A program made the position numbers and the translations under genes. Below the pieces are notes generated by a model, which saw nothing but the letters and a program-made list of their open reading frames with translations, was not told the origin of the DNA and ran no database searches. Below, in pieces: positions 35,561-47,110 of a stretch of DNA of 64,000 nucleotides. The stretch lies in assembly GCA_012845835.1 (NCBI GenBank), contig JABAKD010000007.1:5533358-5597357 (forward strand), in the 5' to 3' direction. Origin of the DNA: Undaria pinnatifida. Taxonomy: Eukaryota > Sar > Phaeophyceae > Laminariales > Alariaceae. Numbering within the stretch: the first letter of the stretch is position 1; each line of letters begins with the position of its first letter.

Positions 35561-36178
35561 TAAAAAATTTCATGTTATGAATAAAGGCTTGAAACATTTG
35601 TTCGAAACAATACCTTATTTCAAGTACTTTACGAAGTTTAAGCCCGATATTAAAATGAAATAGTTTTGGTTGGTAATACTCTGTATCTGAGATCATGGGT
35701 TGGAGGCCGGTCGCGTACGTACTCAAACATTCCTTACGGCGATTTTCTCGCAAAAATGTGCGAAATATGGGGGGGGGGGTGCTTTCTAACCATCTCCGGG
35801 TCAACCGATCAACGCAATCCTCAACGACGAAACTTCAGCGTTCCTATTTACCAGCTGCATGCTAGAGGGACCACTGCCATTGTACGCGATTGCTGCTAAT
35901 CTGTTGCTTTCAGGTACGGTATTGCACCAAGTATACGGTGGTAGTGGGGGTTCTCCGTTTTCGTCACCGGGATGGGGCCACCTAAGAGAGGGATTACTCT
36001 ATACCTTAGTTCTTAGGCGATGTGACTCACGCAGCGTAGCTAAGCATTCCGCTGCCGGTGCATAGTTCTAAAAATTTAACAGCACGCTGCAAGTTAAAGG
36101 CTGCAAGGAACATAGGGGCGTACTCTCGGAAGTAGCCCGGAGCCACACTGCACACACCTATCTACCGTAGCATTGGTC
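35561..36178. other. No gene recognised
   Basis: Short ORFs without domains. A G-run at 35769-35779 is the only notable feature. Confidence 0.3.
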
Positions 36179-36181
36179 TTA

Positions 36182-37013
36182 GGCCGTTTCTTATAGCATT
36201 GGATTCTCATCTTCGATTCCGCCAGAATCCGATTCGGCAAAATTCGGGCGGAGAAGAAAGCCCGACCTTTCTTATAGCGAACGGATTTTGTCAGACGGAT
36301 TTCAGCAGGACTGTCATTTTTTTTTAAAAACAGCGCGCGCAAAACCCAACACCACACAGCAGCAGCAGCAGCAGCAGCACACAGCAGACCGATACAGACA
36401 TAAAGACGCAGCGCAGAGGCAGCAGACCACACGCAGCAGACCACACAGACGTTGCAAACATGCCGGACCAAGAGGCACCAGCCCTTGACATCTCATCGTC
36501 CTATGTGTCGGGCTCTAGCTCGTCTTCGTAGTCTTGTAAGATGAGGTCCCAGGTGGCGACACTACGCTGCTGCTGCAGATGGAAGGCAGCTAGCGTGGTG
36601 GCAAAGACAGCAGAAACGTCGACACCAGCTTTTTCTCTCGCTGTCGCGGCCATTTGATGGTGCACCACGCGTCCCGAGGGCAAGCCAAGTTCGTAGGCTA
36701 GCCCACGGGCGACGCCCAGCAGCCCTAACAGCGCCGGCACTGCAGCACGCATGTGGGGTAGCCCGATGTGTGCGTGTGTGTGCGCGCGCGCGCGGCGCAA
36801 CCAGAGAGTTTCAAATAATGCGAGACAGAAATCCGGGTTGGGCAGCGTCTCGGATTTTGGTCAGGAATCCGAGTGGCCGCAACTCGAAAAGCTGAAATCG
36901 GATTTTTCCGAATTGGATTGTGCCAAAATCCGTGTCTATAAGAAGGCGGAAATGGGCCCGAATCGGATTCTGGCGGAATCGAAGATGAGAATCCAATGCT
37001 ATAAGAAACGGCC
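36182..37013. mobile_element. PIF/Harbinger-like element, 832 bp
   Basis: TTA at 36179-36181 and 37014-37016 brackets near-perfect inverted repeats over 50 bp long, beginning GGCCGTTTCTTATAGCATTG. The right arm starts at about 36960. Subterminal regions repeat GATTCTGGCGGAATC-like palindromes. The interior contains (CAG)n (36358-36380), a CpG-rich segment and a (GT)n(GC)n tract (36770-36796). There is no transposase core, so it is non-autonomous. Its ends match those of the 26442 element in the first 14 bases. Confidence 0.9.
36501..36800 (-). pseudogene. Possible C-terminal coding remnant inside the PIF/Harbinger-like element
   Basis: A 99-codon ORF with helical, alanine-rich text (LLGVARGLAYELGLP, KAGVDVSAVFATTLAAF) ending in an acidic tail (DYEDELEPDT). 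Its location in the GC-rich centre suggests it derives from a protein of the parent transposon or from captured DNA. No motif identifies it. The first 15 codons fall in a GT/GC repeat, so the start is unreliable. Confidence 0.3.
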
Positions 37014-37019
37014 TTAGTA

Positions 37020-37780
37020 TGCGATTTGCGGGACTGGAATTCCCGATCAAATAGCTTCGTTCGAGCGCCGGCTTCAGGGGGCGGCTCGAACGCCCCTCGC
37101 TCTGCCGTGTTTGTTCCGCACATCCACGTGAACGCGGACAGATGCCGAGCAAGACAAGCAAGAAGTTGCGAAAACATCGCATGTCGAGCAGGAATTCCGG
37201 AAGTTATGGTTGAATCTTCACCTCCGCAGCGCCTGGATGATATACAAAGTTGTATCATTTCCAAACGGTAGTACGTTGCTATTGAAACGTTGTCAATTTT
37301 GCGGTGGCATACCCTCGAGCGTTTGCTTTGCTGACGGTCTGCGATTCTCGGAACTGGAATCCTCGTCAAACCGTTTGTTTTGCTAGACTTCTGCGATTTT
37401 CGGAACTGGAATTCTAGGTCAAATAGCTTCGATCGAGCGCCGTCATTCGGGGAGCGACTCCAACGCCCCTCGCCCTGCCGTATCTGTTCCGCACCTTGAC
37501 ATGAACGCGGGTCAACGCTGCGCGAGACAAGCGGGAAGTGCGTTCTTTTTTTTGGGGGGGGGCGGTATAATCTCGAGTTATTCTTGGATCTTGGCGTATG
37601 TAGAGCATGATCTAAAAACTTAAGGGACAACATTTCCAAAATGGCGCCATTCCCGAAATGGCATATAAATTTCTTCCCGGCAATGGTTTTTTCATGGCCG
37701 CCTCCAAGCGCTTTTGCCCGATCGTAGCTACGACCTCTGTGTGTCGTTTCTTTTTGGCTCAGTGGGTATAGTGCTATATA
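37020..37780. repeat. Two partial copies of repeat family Z
   Basis: 37020-37210 and 37405-37690 share AATAGCTTCGWTCGAGCGCC, CCCCTCGCYCTGCCGT and ACGCGG..GACAAGC blocks with each other and with 40515-40650. The long minus-strand ORF spanning this area (36725-37933) crosses these repeats and is rejected as a gene. Confidence 0.6.
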
Positions 37781-37784
37781 ACCA

Positions 37785-38350
37785 TGAGAAACTGGTGCAT
37801 TCTTTCCAAAACCGTCACATGTATCCCCTTCAAGGATGTATAGTTTGCACGCATGGGTTGAGCTGCTCCGCCCGTCCCCCTTTCCCCGTGCATTCTTTGC
37901 AAAACCTTCAGATTTATCCCCTGCTTGAAGCATTAATAAATTCTACGCACAAATTGAGCTGCCCCGCCGAAGCCCCCCCCCCTTCCCCCCTCCAGCCCCC
38001 CTTTTGATGAAAATCAGGCCCCCAGGTCCTTAACAACTCCGCCCTGCCCTCACCGGTTATTCGACTTACAGGATTCACTTGATAATTAACTGATGCATTT
38101 CTGTTTACAGCTGTCAGATTTTGTCCCCCTCAGGAACGGGTTTGGAGTTTCCGCGCACAGACTGACTAACATCACCCTGTTGACCCTGATAGCTGCATTG
38201 TAGTTGCAAGGGGAGTCGCCGATCTATATCCTTAATGACGACACACAATTCCTGATACGCGCGATCGGAGTATCACACACAGCTTGCAAACATACATGAG
38301 TTTCGACGAAATATTCGTTCTTACAGCTTCAGTGTTTTTTATTTTTATAA
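37785..38350 (+). repeat. Family X copy, long
   Basis: Contains both 5' tandem units (TTCCAAAACCGTCACATG and TTTGCAAAACCTTCAGAT), C-runs, the TTATTCGACTTACAGGATTC block and the 3' tip ending about 38345. It begins shortly after an A-box-like TGGCTCAGTGGGTA at 37755-37768. Confidence 0.8.
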
Positions 38351-38785
38351 TAACCAATGAAGGATGTGCCGTGAGTACGATACTCACCCAGATCATGTTT
38401 GGTATTCAGGATCGTGAGCGCTGGAGACGTTATGCATGGTTATGTTAATTGACAGTTTTCTCCAGAGTACTATCAACTGTTGTAGTACGTAGAGAAGGAA
38501 TAGATGATCCGGAAATCGCTCTTACGAAGTCGCTGATAATGAATTAACGAACTGGAAAACATATTTTGTTGTTTTTTTTCATAACCCACACACTAGTGTG
38601 AGTGTTAGTATCAAGTCAATTGACAGTGGGTAGTGCTATGTGCCGTGAGTTGGATTCTCACCAACTTCATGTTTGTCTTTTTCAGGCGTGCGCGCTGACG
38701 ACTTTACGAATGAATATTTAGACTAGTAGTTTAACGTACATATATAGTAGCACTACCCGCCAAGCTACTGAGTCAAGTGATTAAG

Positions 38786-38842
38786 TATAGCTCAGTGGAC
38801 GGTGCTGTAGCAATCTCGGTCGAATCACCTTGTTCGAAGGCC
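38786..38842 (+). other. tRNA-like A-box and B-box pair
   Basis: TATAGCTCAGTGG (38786) fits the RNA polymerase III A box, and TTGTTCGAAGG (about 38830), roughly 45 bp later, resembles a B box. No complete cloverleaf can be drawn, so this is not called a tRNA. It may be the head of a tRNA-derived SINE, since the following sequence is the duplicated family Z. Confidence 0.3.
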
Positions 38843-40140
38843 GCCGTCCAAGGGAGAAGCGCGAAAACTCTGGCATTTTGAACGGTACTTTCGAGTTATT
38901 GTTCGGATCTTGATGCATGGAGAGGTTGATCAAATAAACTTGGCACGACATTCCAAAATAGGGTCATGTTTTATCCCAAGATATAATATTATTACTGAAA
39001 AAACTTCCCCTTAGTACTGCGATAGGTAATAGTAGGGCGTTTGTTCATTGAATTTCGGTAGGTACGCATATACTGAGTATAACACATTGATATTGACGCG
39101 GCAAGCGCACGCATGACTAAACGTGGAGGAGGTAGTAGTGATCACGATTACTGCGACAGGAAAAGCCACACAGTAGCATTGCGTGTGGCTGGGTACCCGG
39201 GGACTCGAGGTTTGTATTAGTCAAGTTCCTTCTGTGTTAAGCGGGGCCACTCGAAAGAGGTGGTAAGTAGACAGTAGAATGGCGTGCTTTGTTGTTGCTG
39301 TGGTCCCTGGCTTCGTTGCTGTGGTTGTTTGCCGGACAAGTGCAAGCGGTCGAGTGTTGGTACGTAACTGACAAAAAAAGAGTGTGTAGATTCCTACTTT
39401 ACGTGCTCCTTGTTGCTGCTGACTGCTGATTGATCATCACTTTTAGTAGTGATTTTTTTTTACGTGGCGCACCTCCACTTTCCAGCTTCTGGGCATACAA
39501 GCCGTGGTCACAGATGTCGTCCTTCCCTTTCCCCCCTTCATTGTTTTTATCGCATAGGTTTCAGCACCGACTGATCGTCGATTTTTCATCGAGTGTTCCT
39601 ATCTTACGCTCTCGCGCTTTCCGCAAGTCAATTATCAGTAGTGCACAAAGACGAACAATTGTACGAATATGAACTCGGGGGGGTACGATTTCACCAATCT
39701 GACCTATACCAGGGTCGATCGAGGATATAACCTGATACGACGCCGGGGCAGTGACTGATATAGAGCCAGTCGCCCAGCTGTTCTATAGCGGGGTTACACT
39801 CGAATACTACTATGTAATTACGAGCATTTATCATTGGGTTTAATAACCAAATACCCACCGTTGTGAGCTTTGTTGGCTTTTTTTACTTGCAGAAATGAAT
39901 GGGAAAACAAATCAACTATCTGCTGAAATCACCTATTATTAATAGCAGGGTGGGTAGGTACACATCGTCGCGAATCGACGAGGGAAAAAAATGCTGAATT
40001 ACTCTGGCGACAAAAATTTGGGCAGGTGCCGTAGCGGGGAGGGGGGAGGGGAGCCCGCTATCTGACCCCGGATCTAAGATATACTAATTGGAAGGCGAGA
40101 GTAAGGCGAGCATCACAATGAATGCGATGGGAAAAAGAAA
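38815..40140 (+). repeat. Diverged 1.3-kb duplication, copy 1 (family Z)
   Basis: Aligns in order with 40515-41840: GAACGGTACTTTCGAGTTAT, CAAGCGCACGCATGA, GCGTGCTTTGTTGTTGCTGT, GTGTTGGTACGTAACTGAC, GGGTGGGTAGGTACAC and GGAAGGCGAGAGTA all recur with the same spacing. Both copies are degenerate and non-coding. Confidence 0.75.
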
Positions 40141-40514
40141 AAAGTGAAGTGTAATACAGCTGCTGTAATAAAACGATACCCCAGCATGTTGCATCGATCT
40201 ACTCGATCCGGACTGCCTGCTGTTGTATTATGCAATTGGTCCATGTACAACTTCTCTAATCACACGCAGCGGACATGGTCGGTCACCTTACTGGCCGCGG
40301 ATGCTTGATTCAGTAAAACTAGAATAAGAAACACACTCGACACGTTTCGTCGCCAGACTAAAGGGTCAGTCGGCGTTTGCTCGGATTTAGCCGATCGAAT
40401 TCTAATGAATGACGCTCGTAATCGGACTCACTCAAAAACAGTAGCTATTAATAGTAGTACATTTTTACGATTGTTAGTATATTATCAAACTAACAATCAT
40501 CACGTACCAATGCT

Positions 40515-41840
40515 TAATTTCTCGGTCAAATCGCTTCGCTCGAGCGCCATCTTCCCGGGGCCGCTCCAACGACGCCCAATCTTGCTTCTCCGTTTTACGC
40601 CACGACATGAACGCGGACAGAGGCTGAGCGAGACAACAGAGAAGTTTGCAAAATTTTGTGTTTTAAACGGTACTCTCCAGTTATTTTCGGGTCTTGATGT
40701 AGTCTATGTCGAAGGGGTTGACATAGTAATACTTGGCAACACATTACTTCCAATTTGGTGTAATATTTCGTCCCAAACAAAAGAATACTTCCTGAAAAAT
40801 ACAACCCCGTGGTACGGCGGTAGGTGCTTTAATGAATGGTATTTCAGTTGGTACGTACCTACATGAAATTACGTGGCAGGCACACGCATGAATAAAACGA
40901 CAAGTTATTGGTTACGATTACTCCGTCAGAAAAACCGCACAGCAGCATTATAAGCGACTGCATCCCAGGCCCCGAGGGTGTAGTAGTTCCGGCACTTCGG
41001 CAGAGTTTGCACTCGAGCATGTAATATAGATACGAGTAAGAGCACGTACACTGATGCGCTCTACTACACACACACTCGTTTTGTCTGACATTTATCAAGG
41101 GGGAGGGCGTACCAAAAAATAGGTACCAACTATTCGACCTAAAAAACAAAGCGAAAAATACTTCCTGTTGTTGAGCTGCGCCACGCGACGGTCGTAGGAA
41201 GTAGTATACGGTATCGATGGAAGAAACAAGCGGCATGCATTCGTCCCGGTATCGAATCGGCAGGTGGATGTTTTCCCCAAGGAAGACTGTATAGAAAAGT
41301 AAAGGCGGTGTGGAAGGAGTGCTTTGTTGTTGCTGTGGTGCCTCTGTCTCTGTCGCTGCCTTGGACGTTTGCCATGGTCAACTGGAAAACGCTGTGTTGG
41401 TACGTAAGTGACAACCTATTTATTGTTTCTTTCTACTTGCCGTGCTCCTTGCTGTTGGTTGCTGATTTGTCATCTCTGGTGAGTTGTAAAGAGCCGGTTA
41501 CCCCCTTGGTCTATTTGGCGGTTATCTTCGAACACTACCAGCGTCGGTCCTTGAGTCCAATTCCATTCGTTGTGACCCTTGACCAAATTTTGAATGAGTG
41601 CAAGAATATGATCAGCTAACTGCTGAGAACGCCTAGAAGCGTGGGTAGGTACACTTCGATGCAAATCGACGAGAGAAGAAAATGTTGAATTCTTCGTGCG
41701 ACAAATATTAAGGCAGGTACCGTAGTGGGGGAAGGGCGAGGGAGGGCGCTATGTGACCCCTTATTTGGGTTATTTTACTACTGGGAGGGAAGGCGAGAGT
41801 AGTTCAGGGATAGTAAATGGGATGAAAACTTGAAATGATC
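40515..41840 (+). repeat. Diverged 1.3-kb duplication, copy 2 (family Z)
   Basis: Same block order as 38815-40140, with an extra 5' part (TCGCTTCGCTCGAGCGCC) related to 37020 and 37410. It contains several short ORFs, none with a recognised domain. Confidence 0.75.
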
Positions 41841-42600
41841 CAAAAGCGAGAACAGGTTTTCAGGCAGGCTACACCGTCAAGCAATTACAGCAGTACAGTG
41901 GGGGTTTTCCAATTCAAGGTTAGCCTGTGTCAAGCCCAAACAGGCGTTCGTTTATGGTATCTCTTGTGGGCAATATATGGCTGTTCGTATGCCGGGACAT
42001 GGCGATGTGACCGCTCTTAGGTCTCCAACGTCTTTACCTTTGACGCTCTGGGTACAAACTGTATAACTTGGTCCTGGGGTTGAGAGGTTTGTAAGATTTG
42101 CGGTCGGATGGTGAATGTTTGCCCTACTCGAGAGGTATTCAAGAAAACCCGCGAGAATATTAGCAAGCTTAGTTTTTTTCCCCAAAAATCGGACGAAATC
42201 GGGACTTGCAGCAATTGTTTTAGGTGTCACATAAACGACAAAGTTATGATTGTAGTATTCCATTATTTTTTTACCATTACGCAAGTCAAGTACGCATTGT
42301 TTGAGGCACATTGTATGCCCTTTTCCAGCAGTAATTTCGGTCAATTTGTTCTTGTCTTAGTTCCAAATATTTTGTCGTTTTGCTTTGAACCCCACATTAT
42401 TACTTGAAAGTGTGCTTGTAACCGGAGGGTCCTGAATTCTGGATAAAAATCGATATTTTTCGTCCATATTTAAGTATATTACGGTTGGTGCTGCTGATGC
42501 TGTTCAAGTGTTTCTCATCCTCATTTCGAGCGGGTTTGCTCGGCACGACGACCTGATCAAAGCTAATAATACATGTTTAGTCAAGTGCTTTTTGGTGTTA
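41841..42600. other. No gene recognised; unassigned ORF at 41952-42344 (minus)
   Basis: A 130-codon minus-strand ORF has protein-like text (YNHNFVVYVTPKTIA, KTKLANILAGFLEYL) but no motif I know, and a 99-codon ORF overlaps it on the other strand. It could be a transposon relic. I do not call it a gene. Confidence 0.25.
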
Positions 42601-42915
42601 AGTGGAGATGTGTTTTGTCATACTTGACTGGTGGCTCGCTGCGCGAGAAGGCACTTGACGATCGTCGGGAGTGGCGGAATGTTTTATCACAATTGACTGC
42701 GCGAGAAGTCACTTGGCGATCGTCTGGAGTGGCGGAATGTTTTGTCACACTGGACTGCGCGAGAAGGCACTTGGCGATCGTCGGGAGTGGCTGAATGATT
42801 TTTCACACTGGATTGCGCGAGAAGGCACTTGGCGATCGTCGGGAGTGGCTAAATGTTTTGTCACACTTGACTGCGCGAGAAGGCACTTGGCGATCGTCGG
42901 GAGTGGCGGAATGTT
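42601..42915 (+). repeat. 58-bp minisatellite
   Basis: GCGCGAGAAG recurs at 42641, 42699, 42757, 42815 and 42873, exactly 58 bp apart, with units containing CTTGGCGATCGTCGGGAGTG. Because 58 is one more than a multiple of three, each unit moves a reading frame by one, and ORFs stay open in all three frames. Confidence 0.93.
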
Positions 42916-43149
42916 TAGCCGGCGACTTTCGCTTTGAGGCGGAGAATGTCACCGATAGGATGCTCGTACTTAGTCCCCTGTAAACGGAACAGCAGAGTTT
43001 GGCGAGGAAGGCCGCATGGTGTGATGACAATGTGCGCATGGGTTACGTTGTACGCAGGTGTAGAATGCAACGTGCTGAAAGACACGAACACTTGTTACAG
43101 GACGCACAGCCGTAGCTGGAGACGCATAGTCTAGACTACATACGTGGGA

Positions 43150-43800
43150 GATGATGCATACAAAGGTGATGGAAGGGATTTGTACCGCAGGAACGCTGGA
43201 GGAGGGTGAGGTAGTATGGCAGGTTCGAACACGTACGCGTATCCTACACACGCAAACACACAGGAGTACTGCTGCGCTACACATGTCATGTATGTGCTAC
43301 ACACATACACCGATAGCTGTGTGCACACCGCTGTACACACCCGCATACACGGGTGATGGAAGGGATTAGTACCACCGCAGGAACGCTGGAGGAAGGTGAG
43401 GTAGTATGGCAGGTTCGAACACGTACGCGCATCCTACATACGCGAACACACAGGAGTACTGCTGCGCTACACCTGTAGAGTATGTGCTACACACAGCGAG
43501 AGCTGTGTGCACACCGCTGTACATACACACACTGCTGTGACCATGCTGAGTGCGCAGCGTATAAGCAGTGCCGTGTACACACCTGCATTCTCATGCGATG
43601 GAAGGGATTTGTACCGCAGGAGCGCTGGAGGAAGGTGAGGTAGTATGGCAGGTTCGAAGACGCACGCATTCACATGTGATGGAAGGGATTTGTACCGCAG
43701 GAGCGCTGGAGGAAGGTGAGGTAGTATGGCAGGTTCAAACACGTACGGGTATCCTACACACGCAAACACACAGGAGTACTGCTGCGCTACCCATGTATGT
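43150..43800 (+). repeat. Irregular tandem repeat with GATGGAAGGGATTTGTACCG
   Basis: The core GATGGAAGGGATT starts at 43168, 43355, 43597 and 43678, followed each time by a GGAGG-GTGAGGTAGTATGGCAG-type block. Three units also carry an ACACAGGAGTACTGCTGCGC block and TACACACA-rich spacers. Spacing varies (187, 242, 81 bp) through loss of the spacer. Non-coding. Confidence 0.85.
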
Positions 43801-43885
43801 ACCACACAGAGAGAGCCCTGTTAATGTGTATCGGAGAGTTGGTGTCCCCAGTCGTCAAGATACCGCTCTGCTGTAGGGACGTTCC

Positions 43886-44136
43886 GGAGTCATTCTACGG
43901 TAGCCCCCCCAACATTTCTTTAACGAAATCGCCGGTTTTGAAACTAGCTCCCGGCCGTGCCTCCTGAAATACGGTGTCCCTTGCCACCCCGACGTCAATG
44001 TTCGACAACCCTTTGCAAACAAGAAAATGTACGGAGACGTTTCTTAAATATCACCCTTCGTTGTGTCGAGTAGCCATGAAACGTTCGTTAAAGAAAATCG
44101 CTGTTTTTTGGGGGGGCTATCGTAGAACCAGTCTCC
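43886..44136 (+). mobile_element. Family Y MITE, best-preserved copy
   Basis: Left end GGAGTCATTCTACGGTAGCC and right end (reverse complement) GGAGACTGGTTCTACGATAG form a ~25-bp inverted repeat followed by a seven-C run. All internal landmarks of the family are present. Target duplication not identified. Confidence 0.8.
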
Positions 44137-44389
44137 GCTGCACGGTGTGTGCAAAGATTCTGCCGCAGCACGAGGAGGTGGTACGCCGTAAAGTTCGAAG
44201 AGGGCGAAGAACACGCAGCCGCAGGGAAGGAGGAGCCTAGAACGAGGGAAGAGGCTCATAGCAGACACCCACAGCACGCGGCGGAGATGAGCTGCGACAG
44301 GAACCAGCGAGAGAAAGTATGCAGCAGCCGAACTGAAGGACGCAGTCGCCGCCGTACGCAGACACGGCAGACCACACAGGGCAGGATCG

Positions 44390-46160
44390 AACAGCAGAGG
44401 CGCAAGTTCCAGCGCAACGCCGAGGAGCGCAGTGTATCCGACGAGGGATATAAGTACAGGGTGTGCGGTGTGTGCTGCGAGGGTGTTTGTGCCAGGGTGT
44501 AGTTCGTAGCGCCGTTTGATTTGAAGCGCGGCCGTTTGATTGCACGCAGACACGGCAGACCGCAAGGGCAGGATCGAACAGCAGAGGCGCAAACGTTCCA
44601 GCGTAACGCCGAAGAGCGCGGTGTACCCGAGAAGGGATAGAATAAGAGGGTGTGCGATGTGCGCTGCTCGTTGTTTGCGTGCTAGGGTGTAGTTCGTAGT
44701 GCCGTTTGATTTGAAGCGCAACCGTTTAAATATTAAGGGTTTGTAAGGACGAGGAGGGTTTTTTGGGAAGGGTTGTTTTTGTCCGCAGCCCAGGGCACAA
44801 CGAAGTGAAATGTTTTTGCTGTAGGTTGTGTTGGTTGTCCCGCACGAGCAGGATCGAACAGCAGAGGCGCAAACGTTCCAGCGCATGCACCACCAGCGCT
44901 GGGTTGGCAGGGCAGCCGAACGGTGCTTGGATGCTACTACTAGCAGTGTAGTGTGTGTTGGTGTTGGTGTGTGTGTCCCAAAATGCACCCACGAGCTGTT
45001 TGCGTGCAAGGGTGTAGTTCATCGCGTCATTTGATTGGGATCGCAGCCGTTTAAATTTCATGGTTTTGTAAGGACGAGGAGGGTTTTTTGGGAAGGGACG
45101 TTTTTTCCGCAGCCCAGGGCACAACGAAGTGAAATGTTTTTGCTGTAGGTTGTGTTGATTGTCCCGCATCGTGATGTAGCAGGATCGAACAGCAGAGACG
45201 CAAACGTTCCAGCGCATGTACCACCAGCGCTGGGTTGGCAGGGCAGCCGAACGGTGCTTGGACGTTACTACTAGCAGTGTAGTGTGTGTTGGTGTTGGTG
45301 TGTGCGTCCCAAAATGCACCACTGAGCTGGTTGTTTGCGTGCCAGGGTGTTCGCCGCGCCATTTGAGTGCCAGGGTGTTCGTCGCGCCGTTTGATTTGAA
45401 TCGCAGCCGTTTGAATTTTATGGGTTTGCTAGGACGAGGAGGGTTTTTTAGGAAGGGATTTTTTTGTCCGCAGCCCAGGGCACAACGAAGTGAAATGTTT
45501 TTTCTGTGTGTTGTGTTTTTTTTGTTGTCCCGCATCGTCATGTAGCAGGATCGAACAGCAGAGGCGCAAACGTTCCAGCGCATGCACCACCAGCGCTGGG
45601 TTGGCAGGCCAGCCGAAGGGTGCTTGTATGCTACCACTAGCAGTGTAGGGTGTGTTGGTGTTGGTGTGTGTGTCCCAAAATACACCCACGAGGTGGTTGT
45701 TTGGGTGCCAGAGTGTAGTTCGTCACGCCGTTTGATTTGAATCGCAGCCGTTTGAATTTTATGGTTTTGTAAGGACGAGGAGGGTTTTTTGGGAAGGGAT
45801 TTTTTTGTCCGCAGCCCAGGGCACAACGAAGTGAAATGTTTGTGTGTTGTTTTTTTTGTTGTACCGCATCGTGATGTAGCAGGATCGAACAGAAGAGGCG
45901 CAAACGTTCCAGCGCATGCACCACCAGCGCTGGGTTGGCAGGCCAGCCGAAGGGTGCTTGTATGCTACTACTAGCAGTGTAGAGTGTGTTGGTTTTGGTG
46001 TGTGTGTCCCAAAAGGCACCACCAGCACTGGGTTGGCAGGGCAGCCGAACTGTGCTTGGATGGCAGCCGCACGGTGCTTGGATGGTACTAACAGTGTAGT
46101 GTGTGTTGGTGTTGATGTATGTGCTGGGTTGACAGGGCAGCCGAACGGTGCTTGGATGCT
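44390..46160 (-). repeat. Tandem array of ~175-360-bp units
   Basis: The text AGGATCGAACAGCAGAGRCG recurs at about 44393, 44570, 44852, 45181, 45545 and 45881 (the last with AGAAGAGGCG). GGACGAGGAGGGTTTTTTGG occurs at 44747, 45072, 45432 and 45773 (spacing 325, 360, 341). A terminal part (45990-46160) repeats only the GGGTTGGCAGGGCAGCCGAA block. Long minus-strand ORFs (44044-45009, 44726-45826) arise because the unit lacks stops in that orientation. Repeat lengths not divisible by three make a real protein unlikely. Confidence 0.85.
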
Positions 46161-46164
46161 AGTA

Positions 46165-46226
46165 GCAGTGTCGGGGGGGGGCGACGCGCCCCCCCCCCGA
46201 ACCCCACCCCCCGGGCCCGACACAGT
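46165..46226. repeat. G9/C10 palindrome
   Basis: A run of nine G (46172-46180) is followed after GCGACGCG by ten C, more C-runs, and a closing GGGCCCGACAC that pairs with the opening GTGTCGGG. It could form a very stable hairpin at the end of the large tandem array. Confidence 0.7.
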
Positions 46227-46479
46227 GTGCGTTGGAAGGACCCTCACCAGTGTGCGTTCGAAAAAGTACATGGAAAAACTATTGTATGTATTTTTAAAAA
46301 TTGCACTTTTTGTGCGGCCTATCATGCGAAATGCTGGTCAAGTTGCCGTCGAATTGCAAATGTTTGCCGTCCACGGAAGTATGAGACAAAACCCCAGTCT
46401 GTCGAAATTACTGTGAGCTTTTTAGGTCAAAGCTTACCGGCCTATCACGAATAAGCCAATGGGGGCGGGGTTGACAAGC

Positions 46480-47040
46480 CATTTGGGGAGGTATCGACCC
46501 GGGAGATGTTCGATATAGTTCCCGCGTTGTTGGACCTGTACAGATTCGGATGATTTCTGCACCGGGGATGGGGCTCTAGCTCCCCCGTGTACGATGGAAC
46601 TGTCCCCCATTGGTTGGCGAGCCTCTATCATCTTGATAGAGTGGGGCGGCGCCGTGGAGCTCAAACCAATCAGCGATTTTTAGCCGACACAGTTGGGGTA
46701 TCCACACCATGAGGGTCGGTGACGACCCGAGAGAATTCGGCTCTATTCATCTGTTTGTCCACTATTTTTATATGTAGAACATTTTCTGCACGGGGGATGA
46801 CACCCTATCGTGCCCGAATAGAGCTGACGTGAGAAACTACGATCCCCAGGTCGGTCGATTAGGGGATTATTTACACACTGTGCGGGGAGGTATCAGTCCT
46901 GGTAATATCCGTGTTCATTCCCGGGTTGTCGGAGTTGCAAATAACTGTGTGGATGGATTCTGATCGTGGAATTGGACTCTATCGTCCCTAGGGGAGCGCT
47001 ATTTTGTGCACGATCCTCGGCCAATGAGCGACCAGCAATG
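46480..47040. repeat. Three diverged ~200-bp repeats
   Basis: GGGAGGTATCGACCCGGGAG (46484), GGTCGGTGACGACCCGAGAG (about 46709) and GGGAGGTATCAGTCCTGGTA (about 46891) start similar segments that each contain a TTCTGCACGGGGGATG-like or GATTCTGATCGTGG block and then a CTCTA-type box ending in CCC. Non-coding. Confidence 0.5.
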
Positions 47041-47110
47041 AGGCCAAAAGGATATACCAGGTAGTATATGTTTTATATTTCGTTGTGTAAACCTCGAGCT
47101 TGATATTTTC

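Noticed and set aside
36725-37933. 402-codon minus-strand ORF
   Set aside because: Crosses a transposon boundary (37013), two partial family Z repeats and a family X copy. No domain.
42601-43800. CRISPR-like regular arrays
   Set aside because: Units are contiguous minisatellite repeats without unique spacers, in eukaryotic DNA with no cas genes.
44044-45826. Minus-strand ORFs of 321 and 366 codons
   Set aside because: They span tandem units whose lengths (325, 341) are not multiples of three. Openness is due to a stop-free repeat, not selection.
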